This document shows, in pieces, positions 33,446 to 45,404 of a stretch of DNA of 64,000 nt; the first letter of the stretch is position 1, and each line of letters begins with the position of its first letter. The stretch is from Gymnothorax reevesii. Its lineage: Eukaryota > Chordata > Actinopteri > Anguilliformes > Muraenidae. The DNA is taken from assembly GCA_029721435.1 (NCBI GenBank), contig CM056574.1, forward strand, positions 7,896,501 through 7,960,500, given 5' to 3'. The notes beneath the pieces were generated by a model that made no database searches, was not told the origin of the DNA, and saw only the letters and a program-made list of their open reading frames with translations. Both the position numbers and the translations under genes were made by a program.

Positions 33446-34559
33446 ATGAGTCCCGGGTTTCACCCAATTCTCTTACACAGGCGACCCAATTCCTTTCCTC
33501 TCAACTCCTCCTGGGCCTTACAGAAACGTCACAGAGGTGAAGGTAAAGTTGCAGAGACACTCTTAAGGCTCCTTGGGCATGTTTGAGAAAAATCAGATGT
33601 TCTTTCCTTCAGCACTTCATGCACTCGACAGCAAAGATAGGTCGCACAATTTATTGGAAAGCTTTAAGGCTGAATGATTTCTCCAATCCTCACAGCTGGC
33701 CCACAAGGATTCTGGCCCACATTTCATCTTTGCTCGCTTCCAAGGTTGGTCCTGTGTTTCCTTGCTGAAAGGAAGCAACTAAAGAGCTCATCGCCTCCTT
33801 TCCTTCATGAAATAAACAACTTGGCTCTCCCCCTCATGGCTGTCAGTCAAGCTATTTCCGGTTCAGGTGCGTTTGCCAGAATGCTTCCCTGGTCTTTGGG
33901 GAATTCAGATGCTGCCCATATTCCTTCCCAATCTGTCCCAACACAAATAGATTTTTCCGGAAAAAAGGTCTACAGATTAAGATTATCCTTCCATTTTTGA
34001 GGGCTTTTTCTTTTTGGGGGGCTGCAGGGAGGTTGGGGTCCTCACCCCTGTACGGGTGCCCTTCGCATCGCCTGTTTGATTTTGCAGGCCAGAGCTCTTC
34101 TGCTTGGATGGCAGCTTCTCTGCTGGCCAGCAGGGTAAACAGCCCATCCAGCCAGATAATTCACTTCGCAGAATGATCCAGGGCTTCACTTAACCTTTGC
34201 AAGGAGCTAATGGTGTGTGAATACTGGAATATCCATCTATAGGACATAACCAGCACCCCCCCACACCCCCCAACCCCACCTTCTGCCAGCCAGTCCATTA
34301 GCGCGCACTTTACGAGATGCTAACAAGAGCTTGAGACACAGTAGGAGTATCTGAGATACACCAAACCTCCAGGAAACAGCACTCTCAGAAATCAGAGGAA
34401 ATTTCACTAAAATAATTAAGCGCTGCTCAAGTACACTTGCCCTCATTTGCAATCAGCTTTCACTTTTTTATTTCTTATTTTATTTATAATTTTCCTCCCT
34501 TTTTTTTGCCTTAGCGAGTAGCTGCAGCGGGTCGTTCGTGGTTCAGTAATGGACTGTTA
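33446..34559. other. Low-copy noncoding DNA
   Basis: No gene recognised. Confidence 0.4.
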
Positions 34560-35120
34560 AATGCATCCGGTTGATTTATTCGCGGAGAGAAGCCCGGCTC
34601 TGTGGCGACTGCGATAAAAAGTGCGCGAGCTCGCGAGATTGTGCGCACACGCAGAGGCAGGTGCGCAGCCCCGGCCGCGGTGAGAAATGTTTACAGATAT
34701 GCGGGCGCCTGTCAGTGACTTTTTTAATTAGCCTGTCAAGCACCAGGACTCAGATAGAGGCGCGGGGGACTCGTGACAGTCCAGTGCGCGCTTCAGCCGG
34801 GCGCGAGAGGGAGAGAGCTCTAAAGCTGAGTGATTAAAGATAAACAGTCCATTTCATTTGCGAAATGAAGTCCCACATATTCAGTCAAGTAAAGAAAAAA
34901 AAGCACTCGAAGAAAAACTCTGCTTTATTCTTCAGATTGAATATACCTGAAATAACTGCCATATTTCATTGGTATGAGCTACAAAAGGGGGAAAAAAGCT
35001 TCTAATCAGTGCGTCTGCCAACTTTGCAGTTTTCATAAAGCTGAAATCTGGCAAACCAAACTAATAAAGAAGGGGGGAAAAAATCCTTTTTTGATTCTGC
35101 TCAAGATGTTTGAAATTTTA
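34560..35120. other. CpG-rich patch and AT-rich low-copy segment
   Basis: 34565-34830 is CpG-dense (GCGCGAGCTCGCGAGATTGT region). 34840-35120 is repeat-free with ATTTGCGAAATG and GAAATTTTAATTAGCGACTG motifs. A candidate conserved regulatory segment; not demonstrable from one sequence. Confidence 0.25.
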
Positions 35121-35573
35121 ATTAGCGACTGCGTGTAATTAAAAAGTTATTTTTCAATGGGGTGGAAGGTGGTTAATTTTGTTAAGGTACCATCCCAAAC
35201 TCTGATGTGCACCTGGCAAGAAAAAAACAGAAAAATCTGTGCGGTCTTGGCATTTGATGATATCAAGTGGTATCTTGATAAAGAACGCAGGCAGTAACCC
35301 CATGATGAAGCAGTATCTAAAAGCTACTCCTCCAACTTTACTCGGTAATACGCCACAGTCTGAATGAGGAACAATTCAGTCCCAAAAGGCTGCTGTATCT
35401 GCAAGCTTTTGTGGTCTTTCACCCAGCAGGCAATGAATGCTGGGAAAATAAGGTGTGAAGATTCATTAGCCAATCAGTGACTTGAATTATTCACTCATGC
35501 GGAAGCACGCCAAGACCCAGCAGACACTGTCGCACGCCAGATTATTTTTCATAACCAAGTTAAGGAAAAATTG
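35121..35573. other. Low-copy noncoding DNA
   Basis: No gene recognised. Confidence 0.4.
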
Positions 35574-35765
35574 CAGTTACATACAATCTGATTGGTTTAC
35601 AATTTCAGCTAGGTACAATGTGATTGGCTTACAATTCCAGTTATGTGCAATCTGATTTTCTTACAATTCCAGTTAGGTGCAACCTGATTGGTTTACAATG
35701 CCAGTTATGTGCAATCTGATTGGCTTACAATTCCAGTTAGGTACATTCTGATTGGCTGTAGTGTG
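35574..35765. repeat. 32-bp tandem repeat, six copies, each with TGATTGG
   Basis: CAGTTA/CAGCTA anchors fall at 35574, 35606, 35638, 35670, 35702 and 35734, exactly 32 bp apart. Each unit is CAGTTAGGTGCAATCTGATTGGCTTACAATTC-like (shown as shared pieces GTGCAATCTGATTGG and TTACAATTC). The TGATTGG is the reverse complement of CCAATCA; copy 3 has lost it. Confidence 0.93.
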
Positions 35766-35770
35766 GCTCA

Positions 35771-35852
35771 GAGCAGGGGCTGTACCTTGGTAACTTGGTT
35801 AGAAAAAGTAAGCACACCTGTGGCCCTCAAAGACCGGAGTGGCCCATCCCTG
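35771..35852. mobile_element. DNA-element terminal fragment
   Basis: ACACCTGTGGCCCTCAAAGA and CCGGAGTGGCCCATCCCTG (to about 35851) resemble the right end of hAT-type short repeats common in fish. Only one end is clear. Confidence 0.4.
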
Positions 35853-37044
35853 GTGTAAAATAGGAAAACTAATGAAATTGTGTACCTGAGGTTGATGTTT
35901 ACAATCTGAAATCAACAGTGGCGTCTCCTGAGAATCTAGTTAAGCACCAAAGAATGTCAGATATATAAAATAAACAACATAGTTTGAATGCACTTTGATT
36001 TACCTCTAGCTGCTCAATCCTGTTTCTGTGTCCATAACCGATGGACAGGTCCCCTAAAGGGCCCACTCTATAGAGTAGTGGTAGCTACAGTATGTCTGGC
36101 CCTGGGAAGCCACAGATTGTGCTGGTTTTAGTTCTAAACACCCACTTTAGTCCCAAGAAACTAGGAGAGTTAGCTGTGTGATTAACTGCCTTAATTGATT
36201 GCTCAAGTCTGGAGAAATGCCGAAAGCTAGGCGATACAGCGACTGTTCAGGACTTGGGTTTGCTACCTTTGCAATATGGTTTCATTTAGCCCGCAAAACC
36301 ATCCCGAACAGAGCCGAAAAATTCTGCTCCGAGAAACTACAGAAGAATCCGATCCAGTGTTCTGTTGCAACTGTGCAGGTTTTCTGATCAGAGAACAATG
36401 CTCCAGCCAGGAGAGTGAACAAATCAGAATCACCCAGCCTGGAGCAAAACTGAAACAAAAATAAGGCAGAACTTTCTGACCTGTGGATATTCAGTCACTG
36501 GTCACTGTTAATCGGTATTTCTAAACTATAATGTTCTTTATCGCACAACACGAGGTCTCCATACTGTCCTCTTCCGCTGAGTCTGATGCCATTTAGAATC
36601 AGCCGGTCTGACCCGATACCCTCCAATAAAACACTGCGCGCAGCAAAGAACGCGTTTCGGTACGCCAAGCCGGCTTCATAAACGCGCGGGGCCGCACGGC
36701 GTCCAGGAGAACTGTCTCATCTGCACGCCCCCGGCCACGGGAAATAATCCATTGCCTTGATTAAGGAGCGTCTGAAACAAGCGGCAGACAGGATCGCCCA
36801 GGAGCCGGACCGAGCTCCGCGTTGGCGCAGAGACACCCGCCAGCGTTTGGAGAATGAAAACTGCACAGATTATTCCTTCATCTGACGCTCATTTCTTTCA
36901 CCCCCTAATTTAGACCCAAGCGAGCGGGTATGTTCTGAGGGCAACAATTCAGATTCTTTTTTTTTTTTTTTTTTGGTAGGCACAATAGCGCACCAAAGGC
37001 AAGGGTTTACCCAAAGAGTTTGAGTTCACAGTGCTATTTATATT
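35853..37044. other. Low-copy noncoding DNA
   Basis: No gene recognised. CpG-rich at 36640-36850; poly-T at 36957-36974. Confidence 0.4.
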
Positions 37045-37370
37045 GTCCATGCATCCACCATCTAACTCTACCAATCCTTTTCAGGATCGCAGGAGTGGCG
37101 GTGAATGGGACTACAGTCTATCCCAGGATGCAACAGGACACGTGAGGGACAGTTCACCAGGGTGACCACATATTTACTCTCACTGTCTTACCTGCAGGTA
37201 GCTTCGAATCACCAAACAGGCATGTGTTTACACTGTGGGAGTAAACTAAAGCAGCTACCGGAAGAAGGCGCAAACACCGGGAGAATCTGAACAGAAGGGC
37301 TCGGATTGGATTCGAAACCACAACCTCCTGGCTGAGAGTTAATATCCTTCTCTCTGCTCCACCCGGCCGC
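37045..37370 (-). mobile_element. Decayed tRNA-derived SINE, minus strand
   Basis: The plus strand shows GTCCATGCATCCACC, CTATCCCAGGATGCAACAGG, ACACTGTGGGAGTAAACTAA and the inverse B box GGATTCGAAACC (37308-37319), ending GCTCCACCCGGCCGCC. Strongly diverged full-length copy. Confidence 0.65.
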
Positions 37371-38421
37371 CTGTGCTATTTATACATTTGCATTTATTTA
37401 TATATTTTTTTTCCTTTTCCGAGGGAGAAAATGCAATTTAGCAGTTTTTCTCCCTGGCGTACCTCTCCATCACAGCCCTTATCTGGGGAGCGCAGCGTTC
37501 GGCTGTTTTGTTCCTCCGACGTCAGAGTCGCATTCAAGCGTGGGCTGCGCTCTGTTCCCGAGGCACCAATCAGCGCCTCCCTTTGTCTTTGCGGGAACAA
37601 ACGTCCTCTCGCCGCTTTCATCCCCCCCGCGCCCCGTTCCCAGCCATTGTTTCCCTCCCGCTCCGCTTTTCCCATAATGCCCAGCCGCGGAGCGAGGAGG
37701 CCGAGACGCCTCTGGCCGTCAGCTGCATAATTACTGACACCGCCGATAAAACTGTAGAAGAAGAAAAGTTGGGATGTATTCTGCATTTTTAATGCCCTCG
37801 TGAAAGAAAAAAAAATAATGGGATACTACAATAAACTGTAGTTCCTTTAGACCGAGAGGGACATAATTACAGAAAAACATACTGCCAGTTTGAGTTTCAG
37901 TCTAATTACAGTAATTAATAGCAGGTGCCAAATCATATTCACAACCATGTAATTCAGAAAAAGGACATTATTTTATAGAAATGTACTGAAACATGAAAAT
38001 AAATGTTTTTAAATAAAGAAGGTGGTTTTCTTATATGTTTGAACTTAACAAATGGATCATTAGCCATGCTGTTTGTCAAAAACAGCCATTTTTATGTCAG
38101 TAATTATGCGCATAACTGTGTGTATACACAAACCACCTTCCCCCCCTTCTATCCCTGTTAAATCGTGACGGCTTAACTCGAGGAGGTCGTCCCCACCGGT
38201 GTGTCTGTTAGCCGCCAAAAAGCCAGGTGTTGCGGTGGATATACTGAGCGATGAGCCAAGTCGCGTCATCAAATGAGACAGAATTAATAACACTGAGAAG
38301 GGGCGGGGTCGAGGGGGGATATTGGCTGAGGGAACGGTGGCTCGTCAAATCACATGACGCGGAGTCGACTGTCCTATCTGTCCTATTGCATTGGCCTCTC
38401 TCCTTCATATTATGGGTTATC

Positions 38422-38423
<2 letters not shown>
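37371..38423. other. Low-copy noncoding DNA, CpG-rich at 37480-37720
   Basis: A CpG-dense block carries overlapping open frames on both strands (37394-37786 minus, 37431-37792 plus). Neither translation resembles a known protein; high GC makes such frames likely by chance. Confidence 0.35.

Positions 38424-38453
<30 letters not shown>
38424..38453. repeat. (CT)n microsatellite
   Basis: About 15 CT units. Confidence 0.95.
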
Positions 38454-38455
<2 letters not shown>

Positions 38456-39371
38456 AGACACCCCTCCCAACACACACTTGGGTTTATTTCTAATTTATCA
38501 GCTACGTGGAAGTAACAAGCAGCAGCATGATTAGTTCCGTACCCTTTCCCAGGCGCCAAGGGCAGGAGTGTATTTGCCGAGGCAGAAAGAGCTCATTTCC
38601 CATGTTCTGGGCTCCAGTGTTTTTCTCCTCAGTTTCTTCTCTTTCCCCCGAAGGCCTGATGAAGCCCAGTTAATCCCTGGAGTTATATTACATTACAGTA
38701 CTGCATTACATTATACTAGCACGTGCTGCGCAGCACTGACTGCATGCTACCGCGTGCGGCCACTGAACTGCACAGCAATGCTGGGTGCTGCCCTGGGTTA
38801 TTGGAAAGAGTTGCAGTGCACAGCTGGAATGGGACATGGGGCAATAATGCTGGGGGCCCCTGTTGGGCCCTTGAAGAGGGCCCTTATTCCACAACACTGA
38901 TCCATTGGCCCCTGCACTGTTTAATCATCTGTAAATCTCTTTGGAAACAAAAAATGTATCAGCTAAATAACGCTGATTAATCATTAGAACCCAGCATGTA
39001 ATGTTGGTTGACAGTGCTGGGTTACTGCACCAGAGTAAAATGCAGGGAGACAGTGACGGTTATGGTGCTGGGTTTAAATATTGGGAGAAAGCATTTTGTT
39101 ACAGTGCTGGGTTTTTCAAAAAGAAAATCATGTCTGAATAAAAACAGTCACATGGTGCAAGCCTTTTTCGTTAGCAAGAACATATGCTTTACAGACAGCA
39201 TCTGACTGGCAGTATTTTAAATAAACACATCCCACAGAAAATCTCCTTATTTAACCCTCCAAACAGTGTTCTGGATAAAAATTACGAGGAAACAGGAAGC
39301 TCAAAGCTGAAGGACCAATCAAAGACAAGTCAACACCTGCTGCAAGGACGTTTGGGTCACAGTCTGAGCTC
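38454..39371. other. Low-copy noncoding DNA
   Basis: No gene recognised. The phrase ACAGTGCTGGGTT recurs loosely around 39011-39110. Confidence 0.4.
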
Positions 39372-39403
<32 letters not shown>

Positions 39404-39788
39404 TGTTAGTGAAATGTGATTCTTATATCACCAGTGAGAATGGAATACCTCACAAGTACAGTGAAGTCTGTGAAAACCTGAGTTGCGAGGACATGTTTTT
39501 TGGTCCTTCGCTGAGGTCAATTCTGGGTCAAGGGTTAAGTCTCGGGCTACAATAGGGGGTTTGATCAGGACTAGATTTAGTTAGTTAGGTATCAGAATTA
39601 AGTTCTAGATTAAGGATCCATGTTAAATTTATTTCGACATTAAGGTAAATTTGAGGGATCTGTCTGTTATGGTTAAGATCAGGGTTAAAGGGTCCTCACA
39701 AGTACTTTTGTAGTACACATGTGTGTATGTGCGTGTGTCTATGTGTGTTAGTGCATATATATGCATACTGTATTTATGTAAGAGAGTA

Positions 39789-39825
<37 letters not shown>

Positions 39826-39835
39826 GTGTTTATGT
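39372..39835. repeat. TG tracts flanking a dispersed repeat
   Basis: (TG)n at 39372-39391 and 39791-39835 bracket sequence with GTCCTCACAAGTAC (39691) and GGTTAAG/GGTTAAAGGG motifs, resembling the family at 12870-13036. Moderately diverged. Confidence 0.5.
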
Positions 39836-40613
39836 GCGTGCGTGTGAAGGAGCCACAATGCACTTCCCCGGCGTAGGAGAGAATCTAATATAAACTGCAG
39901 CCACTTAAAGAAACACTAACAGCACAGAAGCTCCGGTCAGACTCTGGCATCAGACAAAAGCATTTCCAGTTATAGCGGCTCCGTTATCCGGCATCAGGCT
40001 CCTCTGCACAGCCTCACTGTTTAGCTGCCAAAACGAGCAGCGCAGGGATTTTATGACGCATCTTTTCTCTCCCCCTAAAGTTCAAAAGTTCAGGATTGTC
40101 AAAAGTGCGTGGTTTGGGAGAATGAATAATGAATCAGCCTGTGAACACACCAGAGAGTTGTGTTTGCTTTGTTTGGAATCCACAAATCCCTCGCCGCTGC
40201 ACTGCTGTGTACCTTAGCTTGTTAGTCTTATTAGCCGACTAATGATTCCACGGCAAATTAGGAGAAACCAGACGGGGGACCCCGGGAGCTAAGGGTAACG
40301 CACCCAAAGCTAAATCAGTTCATTCCAACATCCTCACTTTCCTATCAACTTTGATTCCTTATCTCCCTTCTGTCCTTCCTTCCTTCCTTTCCTTCATCTG
40401 TTCCTTGCATCCTGCTTGTCTTTGATTCTTCTTCACTTTCCTTCTTTTCGCTGAAAAAGGCAGCTTCTGTCTCTGTTTGTGTTAGACCCTTATGACATAA
40501 AATAACATGTCGTAGAAATGAGAGATTTCAGCCAATAGTCTTTCATCAGGTGTATTATACAGATAAAATTGGGAACAGTTGGTTGAACAATACAAATGAA
40601 ACTCAACTGCTGA
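39836..40613. other. Low-copy noncoding DNA
   Basis: Contains a CCTTCCTTCCTTCC stretch near 40375. No gene recognised. Confidence 0.4.
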
Positions 40614-41555
40614 GTTCTGTGGCTCTGTCTGGTACCAGCAGGGCAAGAGGCCCTAAAGATGGAGGCCCAGAGAGGTCTGTGGCTCTGTCTGGTACCAGCA
40701 GGGCAAGAGGCCCTAAAGATGGAGGCCCAGAGAGGTCTGTGGCTCCGTCTGGTACCAGCAGGGCAAGAGGCCCTAAAGATGGAGGCCCAGAGAGGTCTGT
40801 GGCTCCGTCTGGTACCAGCAGGGCAAGAGGCCCTAAAGATGGAGGCCCAGAGAGGTCTGTGGCTCCGTCTGGTACCAGCAGGGCAAGAGGCCCTAAAGAT
40901 GGAGGCCCAGAGAGGTCTGTGGCTCTGTCTGGTACCAGCAGGGCAAGAGGCTCTAAAGATGGAGGCCCAGAGAGGTCTGTGGCTCTGTCTGGTACCAGCA
41001 GGGCAAGAGGCCCTAAAGATGGAGGCCCAGAGAGGTCTGTGGCTCTGTCTGGTACCAGCAGGGCAAGAGGCCCTAAAGATGGAGGCCCAGAGAGGTCTGT
41101 GGCTCTGTCTGGTACCAGCAGGCCAAGAGGCCCTAAAGATGGAGGCCCAGAGAGGTCTGTGGCTCTGTCTGGTACCAGCAGGCCAAGAGGCCCTAAAGAT
41201 GGAGGCCCAGAGAGGTCTGTGGCTCTGTCTGGTACCAGCAGGCCAAGAGGCCCTAAAGATGGAGGCCCAGAGAGGTCTGTGGCTCTGTCTGGTACCAGCA
41301 GGGCAAGAGGCTCTAAAGATGGAGGCCCAGAGAGGTCTGTGGCTCTGTCTGGTACCAGCAGGGCAAGAGGCCCTAAAGATGGAGGCCCAGAGAGGTCTGT
41401 GGCTCTGTCTGGTACCAGCAGGGCAAGAGGCCCTAAAGATGGAGGCCCAGAGAGGTCTGTGGCTCTGTCTGGTACCAGCAGGGCAAGAGGCCCTAAAGAT
41501 GGAGGCCCAGAGAGGTCTGTGGCTCTGTCTGGCCCTAAAGATGGAGGCCCAGAGA
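40614..41555. repeat. 60-bp minisatellite, 15 full copies plus one shortened
   Basis: The unit, with landmarks GGCTCTGTCTGGTACCAGCA, GGGCAAGAGGCCCTAAAG and ATGGAGGCCCAGAGAGGTCT, repeats exactly every 60 bp from 40621 to 41520. A last copy lacks 18 bp after CTGTCTG. Copies differ at only three sites: CTCCGTCT in copies 3-5, CTCTAAAG in copies 6 and 12, GGCCAAG in copies 9-11. Since 60 is a multiple of 3, frames are open on both strands (349 and 317 codons plus, 425 minus), giving a repeated 20-residue peptide in each. I regard these as artefacts; none has flanking coding features. Confidence 0.97.
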
Positions 41556-42945
41556 TTTATCCTGAAACAAGGTGGGCTGGTCTTTACAGTAAAGATTGAA
41601 CTGATTGGATAAAGCACAAATGGAAGAGAAAACCAATGAATGATCTCCAGAGGGGGTTTAGAGGGACATTCAAAAGATAAAAATGGAAGTGGATTGGTGG
41701 AATAGCCAAGTACAGACACAGAATGATTAACTCTTTCTGCCACACACAACACAATACAGCACAACACAACAGAGTGGTAAAGTTAGGTCACTGGGCCCTA
41801 CACGAAACCTCCCATCGCTAATCTCACTATGAGGACACTTAAGGACGAGAGAGCGCCGCATCAAGCCCGGCCTCGTGCAAAACGGTAAGTGGTCTGGACA
41901 GGTGAAAGCAGTCCTGCCGTGTTTCGCGCGCGGGAACACGAATTCGGTGCCAGATGGAACAGGCAGAGGCGATTATGTGCAGTCATGGAAGGCTGAGCAT
42001 CGGCGAAATCGGACCGCGGACGGCGGGGGGCGGTGGGGGATGAATAGATTCCCGATGGGGCGCGATCACATGACACATTTCAGCACCGCAGCGAATCAGT
42101 TCCAGGTCGTGCAACCTTTGTGCTGATCCGCAGAGTAAACACTTTACTGAGCACTAGTTCCGAATGCACCAGAGTTCGCCAGGAAACAGCGAAATTCACT
42201 CTGCTGTCCCTTGAGTTGCGTGTTTTGGCCACGGAAGGACGCCGGACCGTCCAAAGGAAACTCAAACGAACACACGGATGATGCACGCAGGCTCGAAACT
42301 ATGGATTAGAACCCAGGACTCTTTCCAGCAATTCGACAGTGCTTACCAACGCTCGCTCTACAGAGTCAATCCTCCGATCCTCTGTAATTTCTCAGTCATT
42401 TTATTACTGCCATTTGCACAGCAGTCCTAAACCTTCAGTACTGCCCCACTGCTACAGTCGGACTCGCAGCAGCTTCAACTAACACAACATTTTATAGCTA
42501 TTCTTTGAAATACTGTTGCAGAAATAAATAAGAATATTCTTACCCACACCGGGCAGGAGTGTGTGGGGGGGTAACTGCATAGGTGAGACAGGTTAGTGAG
42601 CAGCGAGACTCACGAGCCTTTAGACCCAAACTCCCCGTGTGGTCTCAAATCTGGTGAAACTTTCGATACAATCAATGAGCCCGAGGCACCGCTCTGGATA
42701 GCAAAGATCCTCGGCTTAGCAGCGCCGGGGTAAATCTGCTGATGCCAGAGGATCAGGTTGCTCCTTATCAATATCACTCTTCGCTCTCAGCGCAGAGAAC
42801 GAAGGGAAGAGTCGCGGGCCCCGTCCTGATCTATCATGAGTTCCAGGGGCTCAGGGGACAGTCTTCTCCAAAAACACACACACTCACACGTGCCTCCACG
42901 CACACTCAAAAACATTCGGGGAAATCGTCTTTGCATACACATCAG
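41556..42945. other. Low-copy noncoding DNA
   Basis: CpG-rich at 41850-42070. GATTAGAACCCAGGACTC near 42304 resembles the inverted head of a SINE but is too decayed to call. No gene recognised. Confidence 0.4.
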
Positions 42946-42977
42946 CAAATCGTTTCTTTTTCTTTTTTGGATGTATA

Positions 42978-43213
42978 CTCTTCCAAAAAAGAAACTATAC
43001 ATTGTTTTTAGCATCAATTTATTATACATGAAATGTTTTGACAAATGTGGAAAACATATTGAAAAGAAAGTGTAATCAAAAATTCAATATTTGTATAGTT
43101 TCGTTCTTGGGAGAGCATATTTCAATATGTTTTCCACATTTGTCAAAACATTTCATGTACAATATATTGATGCAAAAAAAAAAAAACAATGTATAGTTTC
43201 TTTTTTGGAAGAG
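42978..43213. mobile_element. 236-bp foldback MITE with TA flanks
   Basis: Arms of about 90 bp at 42978-43065 and 43118-43213 are nearly perfect inverses, including CTCTTCCAAAAAAGAAACTA versus its inverse and ATGAAATGTTTTGACAAATG versus its inverse. TA lies directly outside both ends (42976-42977 and 43214-43215), fitting a Tc1/mariner-type target. The right arm has an expanded A-run. Confidence 0.8.
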
Positions 43214-43375
43214 TACATGCTCACATTATGGGGATTGAACGACCCCTGTGGATTTAGGGCATTTGTGTGCTTACCTGAACATAATCATTTTTCTGTAAAA
43301 AGCTGTGCATCATGATTTCTGTGTATATACCTGTATTTTGTGATTTTTGTGTTTATACCTTCACACTGTCATTTT

Positions 43376-43668
43376 TACCTCCACCAAGGAGGTTATATTT
43401 TAGGCAGCGTTTGTCTGTTTGTTTGTTAGCAAGATAACTCAAAAAGTAACGCACCGATTTTGATGAAATTTTCAGAGAAGGTGGGTAATAAGTTAAGGAA
43501 CAGGTGATTAGATTTTGGCATATCTAGGCCAGCTATCTAGTACAGCTGAGATATACGCCAAAGTTCAAGATTTCAAGTCTTTCCAATGGGCTGGAGTTCC
43601 AATCACCGTGCTTTTGGGTTTTGCTGCCCCCTGGTGGAGGTCTGTTCTCTCTCAGTGCTTTTCTAGTT
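43376..43668. mobile_element. Widespread short repeat, CCTCC-CCAAGGAGG type
   Basis: Starts TTACCTCCACCAAGGAGG and ends CCCCTGGTGGAGGTCTG with TTTTCTAGT, imperfect inverted termini. The interior GTTTGTTAGCAAGATAACTC and GATTTTGATGAAATTTTCAG is a sequence I recall as a very common short repeat in fish and invertebrates. A relative lies at 46637-46975. Confidence 0.6.
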
Positions 43669-45404
43669 GTATTTATACTGGTAAATCATGATTTCCGTGT
43701 AAATGCCTGCACATCATGGGTCATATGTACATACTTGTATATCACATTACAGTTGCTATCAAACTCGTGCATAATAAGCTTTTGTACACACCTCTTCGTT
43801 ATGCATTTTGTTTAAAGACCTATGCTTTAAAAGTTTTCGGCACTTAGCGGAACATCATTCTGCATGTCACTGCGTATCCCATCATGCACTGCTCAGTTGG
43901 CCTGGTTACAGACAGGCTACGCTTTGTGGCGCCGCATCGGCCATGAAATAATGATGAGGGAGAGGAGCGAGTGTGTACAGGCGGTGTGCCAGTTTTCCCT
44001 GGGAATCAATCATCCCGACATCAGTGCGTCCGTTTACCGCTGATCATTACAATTACACACCTGCCTATACAATTGCTGCGATTCAAAAACACAAAATAAA
44101 TAAATAAATAATCAAAAGGAAAGTAAAATGGAGGAGAATAGCAATACAAACTAGACAATCCGGTCGGATGCCACCGCATGGGCGTAGCCCTTGAGAGCCC
44201 GCTTCTCCCTTTTTCCACATTATTTGGCCAATACTGTTGCTATGGCAACCAAAAAAAAAAAAAAAAGGGAAGCAAAACTGATAAGTGTCATAAGTGAAGT
44301 ACAACACATGTCCATACCAAAAATGAAAGTAATCGGTCAAACATTACAGCCTGTTGAGCGTCCACAAAGAAGTGTCTACGGATGCGGCGGCGGCGGAGAC
44401 AACAAGTGTGAATCCATCGTAGCCGTCGACTACAATAATTGCATAGTAAAGCAGTTAGCTGCTGCAAGTTTAAAGTATTCTTACGTAGTCGTTGACCCTG
44501 CAGAGACTGACCGCCCCTGAGCCCGATCCGATAGGCTCAAAAGCAGAGATAAGTCATAAGTACGACTCTCAGATTCCGTAACTGGGAAGGATGACCATAA
44601 AAAACAAAATTTTAAACTGAGACGTCGAAAAGGCACAGCAGCTTTACTTTTTTTAGACTAGAAGCACAACATAAATTTATAATGTGAGCAAACTGAATCA
44701 TAAACTCTGAGGCGGCCAGCGCTCAGCGCTAAAATTCTCTCTAACAAGTACAAGTTGAAAAATTCAGGCTCACTAATGTGCCACACTAAGTAGATGTGCT
44801 GCAAATTTTTTTCAATTTAGCCAACATCAATTTACCAGGCGCAAATTCCTCTGAAATGAAAACGCTGCACAGCCACAGACTTTGGAGCTCTTTTGACACG
44901 AGGCACAAAATGGCCGCTCATTGAGGCCAAACTGAAACATTTCCGATTTGATTGTGGAAATTTTTTTTGACACAAGGCACAAAATGGCTCCTCACAGAGA
45001 GCAAGCTGAACAAAGGCTGCCTTGTGACTGTGGAGTTTTGGCATAAGGCACGGAATCGATGTACAGTGCAGTGTGAAAGTCTCGCCCGTGGGGAGTCATT
45101 ACACTCTGAAACAGACAGTAGTAATTTCCTGCACCACCCGCACTGCTGACATCCTTTCGCCTGCTGCTGCAGTGCATTCTGGGAGCCCTCAATCACACCA
45201 GACATTAAAACGCCGCGGGAGACAAAAGTCAGCAAACTTTGCTCAACTCTGATGGCCGAGTCGCTGACTGCATGTGTCAAGTGCTCAAAATCCACGCGAA
45301 ACACAAGGAGGTTCAGCCATCACCGTACAATGTCATACATGCTTCAGTGTGCAAGTCCATTACTGTCCTTATGAGCTTGAGCGAGTGTGTGCATGTCTGC
45401 TCGC
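43669..45404. other. Low-copy noncoding DNA, possible repeat at 44225-44520
   Basis: ACTGTTGCTATGGCAACC (44234) and a (CGG)n stretch with GGAGACAACAAGTGTGA resemble pieces of dispersed repeats. A 109-codon frame at 44191-44520 has no known match. 44870-45200 has three loose copies of GGCACAAAATGG/GGCACGGAATCG about 80-100 bp apart. Confidence 0.35.

Noticed and set aside
37394..37792. Overlapping 94-130-codon frames on both strands
   Set aside because: High-GC DNA makes stop-free frames likely; neither translation shows a domain or a match.
44191..44520. 109-codon plus-strand frame with a poly-Lys tract
   Set aside because: The Lys tract comes from poly-A and the Gly tract from a CGG repeat; surrounding DNA looks like dispersed repeat.
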